Positions 11,040 to 22,300 of a DNA stretch of 64,000 nucleotides are shown here, piece by piece. A program made the position numbers and the translations under genes. This stretch comes from Enoplolaimus lenunculus (lineage: Eukaryota > Nematoda > Enoplea > Enoplida > Thoracostomopsidae), in the NCBI GenBank assembly GCA_030248215.1, contig JASANG010003752.1, forward strand, positions 620,001 through 684,000. Direction: 5' to 3'. Position 1 is the first letter of the stretch. Each line of letters begins with the position of its first letter. A model generated the notes under the pieces. The model saw nothing but the letters and a program-made list of their open reading frames with translations, was not told the origin of the DNA and did not search any database.

Positions 11040-12735
11040 TGCTTGAGGTCAGAAAACAGTTCAAATTGTAGCCGGTGCGGGTCGTGAAAACACCACAGTC
11101 ATAGTCACTGTCTCGGCAGCAGGTCAGCAGGCCGCTACATGCCGCCTTGCATAATTTTCCGAGGCAAACGTGTGGAGAGTACATGGCGTCCAAATCTTCT
11201 ACCGGACCAACCTCATCCCTGGGTTGCTGCCAACGAGTCGGGTTGGATAGACGGTGAAATGTTTCTGAAACGGTGTAACTGGGAGCAAAATACAAGAACC
11301 TATGCTGACGGAGTTTTAGAAAAGCGGCTTCTCTTGTTTGACGGACATTTATCACATCTTTATGTGGAAACAGTTCGTCTGTCTCGTGCTCAAAGCGTGT
11401 CACTTCTCAAGTTCCCTGCGTATACCGCAGAGTTACTGCAACCGGCTGACGTATCGGTGATGAAACCTCTTAAAGATAACTGGTCAAATCTACTAAATCA
11501 GCGCTTAAAAACCGACCGACGGCCACTATCAAAAAAAGAATTCAATGAAAACATTGCGAGAATCTGGCCTACTGGGTGCACAGAGCCGAACATAACCGCA
11601 GGATTCCAAAAATCTGGGATTTACCCTTCTGATCGGTCGAAATATCATTTGCATCGGTTTGACCAGGCATTGCTTGACGGCTATCGTCAGTGGGAGATAG
11701 ACGAAAATACAGATCCCCAAACGTTACATTGGCTCGCATCAATGGGACCGAAGTCGAACCGCTTGATCTGTGCCACAGCAGCCTCACGAACCACAGGTTG
11801 ATAAGGCGTCGCCAGCTCGACCCGAATCACCGCTTGCTGGCCCATCTATTGCACCCACGCCATCTACCAGCTCCACTGGCGGAAACGCTTCAACTCAACA
11901 TTCCGCAGACATGCCGCGCTCCACGTTTCATGCAACATCATCAGCAATGGGTGCACGTCAGTCCGGATCGTTTCAGACGTTCTGGATTCCTGATGGTGTG
12001 GAATTTCAGTTACCTGCTGGAATCGTTCGGCAAGTTGTGCCCTCTGATGTTCGAACACCATCTCCGGCGTCTTCATTTCGCGATGTGATTGCGAAAACAA
12101 TCGCGAGCAATAAAAGCAGCTTGGCGAAAGGACCACGTTATCGAACGGCGCCGAGTGGTTAATCCACGAGGAGAACTGGAGAAGCAGAAGATCTTGCAAA
12201 AAAGAAACGCAAGGGCAAGCAGCCCGGTTCCAAGTTTATGCCTGAGGTCGCTGATGTTGATAACTGAGAAGAGTTTGCAGATGATTATGATGATAATAAT
12301 AATGCATCAGTGGACATAGAAAAAGACATGGAGGCTTTAAGGCGCACAATGGAAGCTCATCACAACTTTTTGGCGTTGATGACGCCGATGTCATAGGACA
12401 ATGGTTTGCTGTCTTATATGGTCGAAAACTCTATTATGGAAAAATTGTGAGCCACGCTTTTCAGAGGGCCAACTTTCTGCTGTCGAACTAAACTGCCTAA
12501 CATACAAGTTCGCTGCGGCCAAAGGAGACGATTACGCTTAGCCCGAAAGTCTCGATCAGGATTCTTTAGCACCCTACAACATTATCGCCGGTCCGCTGGA
12601 TGTTGATCTTCTTAGAGGCCGAGGAACTCGCTATCGCATAATGCAGAACGCTACCATTCGGCAGAACTTAGCAGAAATCATAAAGTTGGATAGAAATGCG
12701 GAATATGACTACCGCCGCAGCATTCAGCAATAAAC
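11040..12735 (+). mobile_element. Decayed pogo/Tigger-type DNA transposon (DDE_1 transposase)
   Basis: The best frame is 11139-11801. It shows the DDE_1 signature: LLLFDGHLSH with the second Asp at about 11340, then AELLQPADVSVMKPLKDNW with the third Asp, then NITAGFQKSGIYPSDRS. Upstream, 11060-11138 encodes AGAGRENTTVIVTVSAAGQ in another frame, the strand expected before the PPCIIFRGKR segment, so one frameshift separates them. The conserved first Asp and the N-terminal DNA-binding domain are not seen. Downstream, 11770-12162 continues in a shifted frame as a Pro/Ser-rich tail, then broken frames run to a stop near 12735 (GRGTRYRIMQNATIRQNL). There are several breaks, so it is inactive. No terminal repeats were found. 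Confidence 0.8.
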
Positions 12736-14154
12736 CAACATCCGACATAACAATCACACATGTAAATAACTGTAAATAATTTTCCGTAGTGCATATATTA
12801 ATCTCTAAATATCATTTTTCGTCGTTTGGTTCCGCTATTCACATCGCTCGAAGCAAAGCTGCTATAACATCAGCCGGTCATCGAGCTCAGCTGCGAGGCA
12901 TGTGCTGGAGAAGTGTGCCCAATCAACAAAAGTGAGTTGGTGTTTAATATTTATACATTGTACATACGCGGTATATATTATTCAGACGGTTATACCCTGA
13001 CAACTGACGCGTTTGGCGTATGCTCTTGGCATGATAAGTTTCTATCAATCATGATCATCGTTACCCCGGGCTATGATCACCGTTACCCAAAAGTGGGGTA
13101 ACACTGATCAGAATAAAGAATTAACCTTATTTTCACAATCGTAATAGTTACGCCAATTTCTTTTTTATCTGTTGCACGTTGAACCTTGCTTGGCCTATGG
13201 CTCTATAAGCGGTAAGTACCTAGCCACTAACTCCCTGACTAGAACACTATTTCCAAAATCTGTATCGCGGTTACCCCTTCTGACTATACTCAATGTTTCG
13301 AGTTCACCCTGTATGTAAGCTTTACTTTAATATTATATTAGTTAGCTGCAAGTTTCACTCGCGGTTTTGAAATAAAATTTACGCCTTCAGTTATAATAAT
13401 TGTCTTGATTTATCGTGTTTTTCAAGATTGGTATTATACAGATTACTTCGGTGATGTCCATCCATACATTTTGTTATCAAACTTCAAAAATAGCATTTCT
13501 AATTTAGCGTTTTTTACAGAATGTTTTACCGAAAGTAAAAAATAATCAATTGTATGCTTTTGCTGAGATGGTTGTCTTTGACACGGTTTTACCTGTCGTC
13601 AAGAAATAAAAGTGTTGATTTAATATTTTGGGTTGAAAAATAACCTCACACATATTTTATATGTTTTCAGTAAAAATTAATTAACTACGGTTAATTATAT
13701 GTTTTTGCTTCTCTCCGCGATTCCGAAATTATAGTGTTTATAATTATTTGTTTGAGAAAAACCGGTTAGTCGGCTTTGTGCAAAAGGCGTTGTTTATGAT
13801 TAGCATAGGAACCGTATTTTCTTAACGATCGGTTAATTGCTTTCGATTATTATGGTGTTATATATATTACGTTACAATTTGAAAATCCATCCAGTGCTAT
13901 AGCTACCAATGGTTTGTAGGTTTACAAAAACCATTTACTCTCAGATACACTTTTAAGGGTGTTATTGCAGTGTCTTACAACTGTTTTGCTGTAGTTCGAT
14001 TTTTGCAACTACGTTCTGAAATTGATATCAGCTTTTGTTTTAGCGTCAATTTGTAACGAAATAAAATGTTGAACATTCAGCATTCTTTCGCCGACCTTAT
14101 TTCTTAAATTCGTCAATTTCTATTTGTTTAAGGGCTTCTTTTTGTGGTTTATTG
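12736..14154. other. Intergenic, AT-rich, no feature recognised
   Basis: I see no gene. About 13040-13280 repeats the phrase GATCACCGTTACCCC in variants (13062-13106 and again near 13263), a small local repeat of unknown origin. Confidence 0.35.
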
Positions 14155-15450
14155 AGCAGAGCAAAACTCCGATCGAAGCTCGGAGTTGCGCGAAGCGTTT
14201 TATATTTTGTACTGAGGGGTCGTAAGGTGGAAGTCCGTCCGTCAGTCTCTTTGTCCGAAAAGAATCTCAGGAACCGCTGATCCGATTTTGATAAACTGTT
14301 TTTGTCTGAAAGCCAATTATCCTGGGGTGTTAACCACGCACTGGAGTTTTAAATTTTTAAGCCGTTTAAATTTTTAAGCCGTTTATTAGCTACAGGCTAA
14401 TTTGCATACTTAGTTACGCATAATTTAGGACTTTTTACATCATTTCACTAAGCATTAGGGTTACAAGCAATTAATTTTAGCAGTAAAAGACTTTTGGGTG
14501 CGAGGAATCTGTGTTATTAGCAAGCCTCCAAAATCGACAATTGAATAGTTATTGTGCGAAGCAAAACTCCGAGCGAAACTTGTAATTTCGCGAAGCCTCG
14601 GGGGTCGAAAGGTGGATGTCCGTCTATCCGTCCGTCCGAAAAGAATCTCAGAAACCGTTGAACCGATTTTGATAAACTTTTTTTGTTTGAAAGTCTGTCA
14701 TTCTGGGGTGTTAATCTCGCACAGGTATTTTAAAATTTTAAGCCGTTTATAAGCTACAGGCTAATTTGCATAATTGTTTAAACCTAAATTGTGACTTTTT
14801 AACATATTTCACTAATTATTCCGGTTACAAGCAATGTAATTTCAGTGTCAAAGAGTTTTTGGACGCGAGGAATCGGAATAAATTGTCTACAAATCTTCAA
14901 AACCGATAATTGAATAGTTAGCTAATAGCTAATTTGCATATTGCATAATTGATAAGCCTAAATTAAGACTTTTTGCAATATTTCGCTAATAAATTATTAG
15001 GGTAACAAGCAACCTAATTTCAGCAATAAATGGTTTTTGATGTGAGAGGAATCTGAACAAATTGTCTATAAACCTTCAGAACCAAAATTGAATAGTTAGC
15101 TAGTAGTTAATTTGCATATTAGCATAACTGATAAGCCGAAATGTAAGACTTTTTACAATACTTCACTAATTATTGGGGTTACAAGCAATCTAATTAAAGC
15201 AGTAAACGGTTTTGGGATGCAAGGAATCTGAATAAGCTGCCTAACAGCGTTCAAAACCGATAATTTAATAGTTAACTAATAGCTAATTTGCATATTACCA
15301 CATTTGTTAAGCCTAAATTAGAACTATTTGAAATATTATACTATATTATTAGGGTTACTGAAAGGTTTTTGGTGCGATGGATCTAAATATATTGAAAACT
15401 TCAATTCCAATAAATGAATAGTTAGCTTATAACACATTTGCATAATATTA
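14155..15450. repeat. Dispersed repeat with about 175-bp tandem units, locus 1
   Basis: It starts with a hairpin-like header (AACTCCGATCGAAGCTCGGAGTT), then CGCGAAGCG and a GTCCGTCCGTC tract, then AAAAGAATCTCAGGAACCGCTG. A second header follows at about 14557. Then come units of about 145-180 bp marked by GCTAATTTGCATATTAGC at about 14757, 14928, 15110, 15286 and 15432. Each unit carries AAAACCGATAATTGAATAGTTAGC. The same order recurs at 38568 and 44150. It is non-coding, perhaps a non-autonomous rolling-circle or satellite-bearing element; the class is not resolved. Confidence 0.8.
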
Positions 15451-15474
15451 GCTTAATTGCTTAAGTACATGTAC

Positions 15475-15880
15475 AGTCACGGACAGAATTTAGTGGCAAC
15501 GCGATCGCGACCCAAAAGCGGTTCGACTCGTGATTGTCCGCCCCGCATACGCGATGTCGATCGCTCTCAACTGCAATTTTGCAATTTACGTGCCCGCAAA
15601 AACCGTGGTTGCGGTCGCAGTTGTGCTTGCGGTTTATAGACGCAGCTATAATTGCAGCTACGGAGCCCTTGAAATTGCGGCTACAGGCGCGGTTCAAACC
15701 GCGATTGCGACTGTGGTTCAAATCGCGACTGCGAGCGCAATTCAAATTGCGACTACGTTTGCGTCTGTGCGTTTGAGACGCGATCACTCAAAAACTCTGA
15801 GTCGGCTACAAAACTGCAACCGCAAACCACATTGGACGCAATCGCGGTTTCTGCGCACGGAATTCTGTTTGAAATTTTCG
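15475..15880. repeat. GC-rich palindrome-word element
   Basis: This is an island unlike its AT-rich surroundings, dense in GCGATTGCG and GCGGTTGCGG words. At about 15688-15760, units of about 22-26 bp each contain a palindrome: GCGGTTCAAACCGC, GTGGTTCAAATCGC and GCAATTCAAATTGC. ACGGACAGAATTT at the left and CACGGAATTCTGT at the right look like short inverted ends, so it may be a foldback element. Open frames across it are composition artefacts. Confidence 0.6.
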
Positions 15881-16318
15881 AACTCTAATTGGTTTTACGT
15901 ATACGATCCAGTTTTGTTATGTTAGTTTAACTGATCACGCGAACAGTATAATATGGTACATAATTTAGCATTTATTATTTAATATCTGGATCTCACTAGA
16001 GAATGTTATAGAGTAATGGATTATTATTTTGATAATATTTCACTCTTTGTTTCCAAAAAAATTGAATTCAAGTGCTAAACAAGAATGGAAATAACGTAAT
16101 TTAAGCGAAGTACAATTTGTAGCGCGTTCAAATTTAATTAAAAGCCTTTTGTTTGCAATTTTGATGTGTAATTTTTGTTTTGCTTCTTTTTGTTCAGGAC
16201 TAGCTGATGTACCACTGTATAGCTACGCGTTGTTCTTCATCACCGATTATTTTATCAAAAAGATCAAATTTAATTGAAACAACCGGAAGCGATTTTGCGT
16301 GGTAATTTGAGTGGATCA
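15881..16318. other. Region upstream of the DEG/ENaC gene
   Basis: AT-rich. A good acceptor (TTTTTGTTCAG at about 16187-16198) precedes the start codon by about 120 bases. It could end a 5' untranslated intron or take a spliced leader, but neither can be shown. Stops close all frames between it and ATG 16319, so it does not extend the protein. Confidence 0.4.
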
Positions 16319-19300
16319 ATGGCTCGCACAGGTTCTGCGACCAAGCGTGGGAAAAAAGAAATTGCATATGCATGGAGTCAAACAACGAGCAGTCATGGTA
16401 TACCGCATATTGGTAGTGCAGAATCATGGAGCGTCCGAATGTTTTGGATTATTGTTTTTGTAATCGCAACTGCTTTGTTGATTTGGCAAATTAGCTTGCT
16501 AGTCCAAAAGTATTTGGCGTATGATAAAGTAACACAAATGGAGGTAAGTGTTCCAATGCGAAAAAGATTGTAATATGCTGTGTGAGTCCAGCGTTTAGGC
16601 AACTTGCTTGCGGACACTTTTCAAATTGTTTAAAAAATATCGTGCCACCCAGGCATCGACCGGATATTCATTTTACCGGAACCGAAGCCGAATAGTGAAT
16701 TTTGTGCCGGAACCGGAGCCGGATGTTATCCCGATCTAGTATCTAAATTTGTACACTATTGGAAGTATTTGAGTCGTGCAAATATGTTTATGGATTTTAG
16801 ATTCATTTTTGTTTGGATTTTGCAGCCAATGTCAGTGTCCAGTCATGAATTGCTCCGAATTGCAGTCGCTTCAAAATATCTAGTATTTCGACGTGCAAAA
16901 ACGGTTTTATGATTTTTAGAACCACAACCACAAATATCCGGTATCCGGTAGGTTTATACCGGAAACAGATGTCGGATTTTGCCGGATATTAAACGGGAAC
17001 CAGATATCCGGTCGATCCCTAGCGCCACCCTTAGTAATGCAGTGTTTTGTGTTTGCGGCATCGTGCCTAAAAAGCGACTACACGTAAACATTGTATCAAA
17101 TAAACCACAGAACACTGAAACAAATTTCAACGATTATATAACGTGTAATTTCAGCTAATTGTGTTTTAGATTAAAGGCTTCTTGTCATACAACTTTACTG
17201 TAGACAGTTGTGCAATATTTGTTTTAGCTCAAGTTTACTCAACGACCTTTTCCTGCGGTCACCGTATGTAATTTAAATCCGTATCCAAAGAGTCGAGCGC
17301 TGGCGCATGTAGATATAGCATTTTTGGTAAGGGTCTTGTGTTGTTTTATTTTCCTAAATGGTGCCAGGCTGCCAGGTGTGGTTTTTTGTGTGTTTTTGTG
17401 TTTATAATCATAATACCAACCCAAACCAATACTGTCTGTTTTACTTCAACAAATCAAATGTATATAAATGAAGTAAACTAAACATACAAAACCAACTAAA
17501 TTCACAAAAGGGAAATGGAGAGAAAATTCATCTACTTGTTAAGTTGATTATAACGATAACCCCGTGCAGTAACAGCAGTAAATTTTTTTATGTGTGTTGT
17601 CACTGACTGGTTACCATGGTTCAACCGATACAAAAATACCGGAGCCAGATATTTGTATTGCGTAGTTCGATAAAAAGTTAAACTTAGTTACCCTAATTTA
17701 GTACTACTTAGACTTGCGATAGCATGACGTTCGCTAGAAGCGGCTAACTTTGAACACTTCTCAAGTTCAAAAGCTGGCCATTCAACGAATTCGAAAGGAT
17801 TTCTTCTATTTTTTGCAACAGGTGGAACTAGATTTCGGCTATTTTGCTTCTTTTAACTGGGTTTCTTGATGTACATAATTACTAATTTTTATCGTTTCAA
17901 AATTCACAGCGAAATATTGTGATTTTGGTTATAAACAATATACTTATATTGTTAAACTTTTCAGCAACAAATATCTGGTATTGTAGAATACCAAAGCCGA
18001 GTGTCGATATTTTGCTGGTGCTGGGTATCCAATATTGTACCTTACTGGTTACTGTAAGGTTATTAGTGCTGCTCTGCTATTATGCCTTGGATTACCTCAC
18101 ATAATGAGTTTGTCATGTTTTTACAGATGGAACAGTACAACATATCCTTAACACAGTTGAAACAGAATGGAGTGGTTGAACAAAGTGATTTGGGAGAGTT
18201 GTATCAATTTTCGGTAGGGCTATTAACATTGTGTACTATGTTTGCGTTATTCTGATATTAATGGTTAAACATTATTCGCTAGGCACACCGCGAGTTTTGT
18301 GCGTATGTGTGAAGAACCGTATAATCTGTGTAGTTTGTATAAATTCTGTTGACTTAAGAAAATAAAGGATGCGGTTTAGTCGACACCGGAATGCTCTGAA
18401 TTTTTTATTCTGAGTAGATTTCAGTAGTCCTTGAAATGTGGGTTATGGCTAAGACACAACGCGTGCTGGGTACCTTTTCTCACGCAGATGTATTCACTGG
18501 CATATTTTCTGTAAGCTGGAAGCTATTTACTCTAGTTCACGCGTATAATCTAACCACGGACAATTTACTCTAATTCACACGTATTATCCAGCCACAAAAC
18601 GCATGTTTTTGGGCATCTTTTAAATTTTGTCTGTGATGTTTTAGGGTATGACTGATGCAATTGCACTTGAAGCCCAGGCCAAAGAGAACCTTTTATTTAC
18701 TGCGTATTTCAAACCTGAAAGCGAACGTAAAGCGCTTGGATACACTATTGATCAACTGATAACGTCGTGCTCATATAACACGGACGATTGTGTTATGGAC
18801 GAGTAATTAGTTTGCTTTATTATTTTGTTTGTTTGTTTGTTACGTTTTTGAATCAACTTAAATATTGAGTCGGAAAAAACTTGATATGGCAGTTTCAGAT
18901 CAAGTATATCCGCGCTAGGCAACTAGGATCCGACTTTTGTGTCTCAAAATTTGAAGTGGGTTTTTAAACATTGTTGGTTTTCAAAATACGGTTAAAAGTT
19001 TAATACTAGAACATTCAGGGTCTGCGGTTTGGAAATTGCTGGAAAATGACGTTCACAGGAGAGTAAATAGCAACGTGCTTTCATTATATTATTCTATGAT
19101 ATTTCAGTAAATGTCATTAAAAACATTTTAAAAGGGCATGACAGCTAACGCAATCAGAAAGGCTACGTCGTCATCTTGGTTTTAGCGGGGAATCCAGGTT
19201 TGTTCATAGGAGATGCGCATGCGCAATGAGAACAATGAACTTAATTTCGTGAGCGAAGCAGGCGGCAAGCCAAGCGCAATTGTAACACACTATTTTGTTT

Positions 19301-22300
19301 TTGGTTCGTCGACGGATGTAATTCTTGATAGGCATCATCTAAAATCAAAGCAGTACCAGAACAGTAAAAAATTCTCGAACGCGAAGACAGGAGCGTTTTT
19401 GTACGCATTCCTAATTGAGGTTTTACTGGAGAAGGTTTGAGATGCTGCGTTATGTTACAGTTTCGGGCTTGTCACTGCTGCATGAAGTAAGCATAATTAT
19501 TGTATGTTGATACGCGTTTTATGCCAAATTTTATTACCTCATCGTACTATTACGTTGCAGGGATTTTATTCAGATAGAAGATTCCAAATTTGGAGCTTGT
19601 TTTACGTTCAATCATGAGGGCAGGCCAGGCGGACTAATGTTCAGTAATCGTGCCGGGCCGCTATATGGTAAGTTTAATCTGTTTTACTGTAACACTTTTG
19701 TTGCAATGTTCTGTCAATCTCTTGTTTATATTTTAAATTTAAATAATGAAAACTGTGGTAAAGTGTTTATTATTGCATATTTTGTAAAATTTCATCAAAT
19801 AATTATGTTTATTATGTTTGTTTGGTTTATACTTTACAGTGAAATTTTGAATACTGGTAGCAGATGTGTTTGTTTTGCGTATTTTGTAAACTTTAATGCC
19901 ATTAATATCTGTGGTGGAATTGATTACATTGCTTTCTTTAAATGTGTTTCAACGGCAATATTAAGCAGAATAAGTGTAACTTATGTCACAAGAATAGTAT
20001 ATTTAACCTTACTTTAGTGAAGTAGTGAAAAATAAATATCATTATGATTTGAACACCTACCACAATGATACAATATGACATATTGGCTGTGTTTCTGACA
20101 TCTTACTTAAGTATTAACTTAAGTTATGCTAAAGTAATTACTTAAGTTGCCGACTTAAGTAAGTACTTAAATTTTCGAGCACAACCAAAGAAACACCAAA
20201 TATCGGCCATTGTCCGGACAAGGAACTAATAGTTTTGCTTTGTGTTAAGGAGACATCATTAGTCTACAATTTCAATTACACCAAAGTTAGTATGCCAGAG
20301 CGGTTAATTTGTAGTATATCAAATTTAGTCAGCGAAACTTAAGTACGCTTTTAAAAACGACAAAATAGTTGGGAGCTCGTACTAAGTAGGGTTTCGGAAA
20401 CCCAGCCAGTGTATGTGAGTGCTGCCTAAGCTAATTCTCCAATTTACAGACTACAATAAGTATGCAGGCTTGAAATATAACATGCAACCAAGATTCCATG
20501 ATGACTCTATGGACAAGAGTAAGCAACTTCTGCGCTATCGTGTGCTTCAAAATGTACCAGCAGGCATAGCATTTTCGCCCACCCCCACTTAATTTTGGGG
20601 ACCCTTTAAAATAAGTGGAACAAGCCAAAAACGCCACGTGCGCTGGATACGTGCTTTTGCACACAGAATAAACGCAGTTGCACACTCTTGTAAAATAAGG
20701 TCATCATACACTAATGGTACAACTGATTAAATTATATGTAGAGCTAATAACAGGTATGACACAATCTAGCATGCTGAACTGCTGAATATTGGCAATATAG
20801 GCCGATTCGCAAAGAATCAGTGTTGCGACAATTTTGATCATTTACCAATAAAACCGATCAGAAATAGATCAAATCGCCAAGTAAAAAACTAACCATTATA
20901 TGCACAAACTGTAGCATTGTATTTGGTGTTATTGGCATTTCAGGACTTCGGCTTCTTTTGAATACATCGATTGATGAGTATCTGGTAACAACAGAATCCA
21001 GCGGCGCCCGTGTGGTTGTGCACAATCAGTCCATTTACCCGTTTCCTGATACCTACGGCTATAATGCGGCATCTGGATACTCTACGTCGTTTGGAATTAG
21101 CTATGTAAGCTGCGGTTTGCACGTAGCAGGGGCTGTGAAATGGAGTTTAAAAGTTAGGAAATATATTGCCTGTGTGTTAAGTAGGTTTTTGTTTCTTGTA
21201 AGACATTGTATACCTGTTAGTTGTATATAAAATGGAACGCAATAAAAGGTCATCGGAGTAATGTGTTTTTTATTTCAACAGCATGATATCAATCGCCTCG
21301 GATCACCATATGGCCTGTGTAAACGTGAACAAGACGCTCCACTTTACGACAGCTTATATCCTGGTGATTATACTATGGAAGTATGTTTACCCGTTATGCA
21401 ATTTGGTCAGTTTAACTAAATTTTACAATATATTTTACTAATATATTTAACAACAATAATTTCAAACACGAAAACGGTGTGTTCGACGTCTGATCAGTTG
21501 TCTACTTGTAAATATTTTTTGGAACGTGATACAACTTAAGCTAGTACGGTATAACAAGCGGGATTTGACTCCCTCCTCCATGTAACTGAAATATCTGAAG
21601 TATAAGATTTTATTTTATCGGTGAAACTTACTAAACTGTTTATGTTTTCAGTGGATGAGGCTACTTCTCACCCCTGAACATTTCGCAGTTTAAAAGACAC
21701 TAAAGTAAATGGCAGGACGCACCGCCCCTAAAACTCCGTACAATATAAAACTTTTGTGGTGTAGGTAAACAGTGCGGCATAAAGACTGAAGCACTACAAA
21801 CCGCATGTGAAAATTAGTACCAACAGATACGTAGAAAAGTACACGTAAATGTGGAACATAGTAATGCTAGAATTCAAACCTGTGTTTGAATACTTTCAAC
21901 CTAATATTTTGCAATGAATTGATTAATTCCCGCATGATATGATTTTTTTATTATTTCAGGGCTGTTACCGAGCTTGTGTTCAAAAACATATGATGGAGGC
22001 TTGCTTATGCGCTGATCCGCGATATTTAATGCCGAATAGTACGAAGAAATTATTTTTCTGCACCATTATTATGGTGGACCATAGTAAGTCATTTTATGGT
22101 AAATTTTGGATGAAATCCGTTACTAATTAACCATTCTTTCATTGAATATTTTCTGTTTCATTTGAGAGTCTATTCGAAGATACGGGTCTGACACAACGCT
22201 TCGCTTTCGGATGGGAGGCGTCTACGGTTATAGCTTGGTCTGTTCACTCGTAAAGTATTGGTACATTGAGCTTGAGTTGAGACTTGTTTGCTTTTAATAG

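Noticed and set aside
15457-15925. Three overlapping frames rich in Arg, Ala or Thr
   Set aside because: They are translations of the palindrome-word repeat and exist in several frames at once, as expected for a low-complexity GC-rich repeat.
16187-16318. Upstream coding extension of the DEG/ENaC gene after the acceptor at 16198
   Set aside because: Stops interrupt all frames before ATG 16319, including TAA at 16271 in the gene's own frame.
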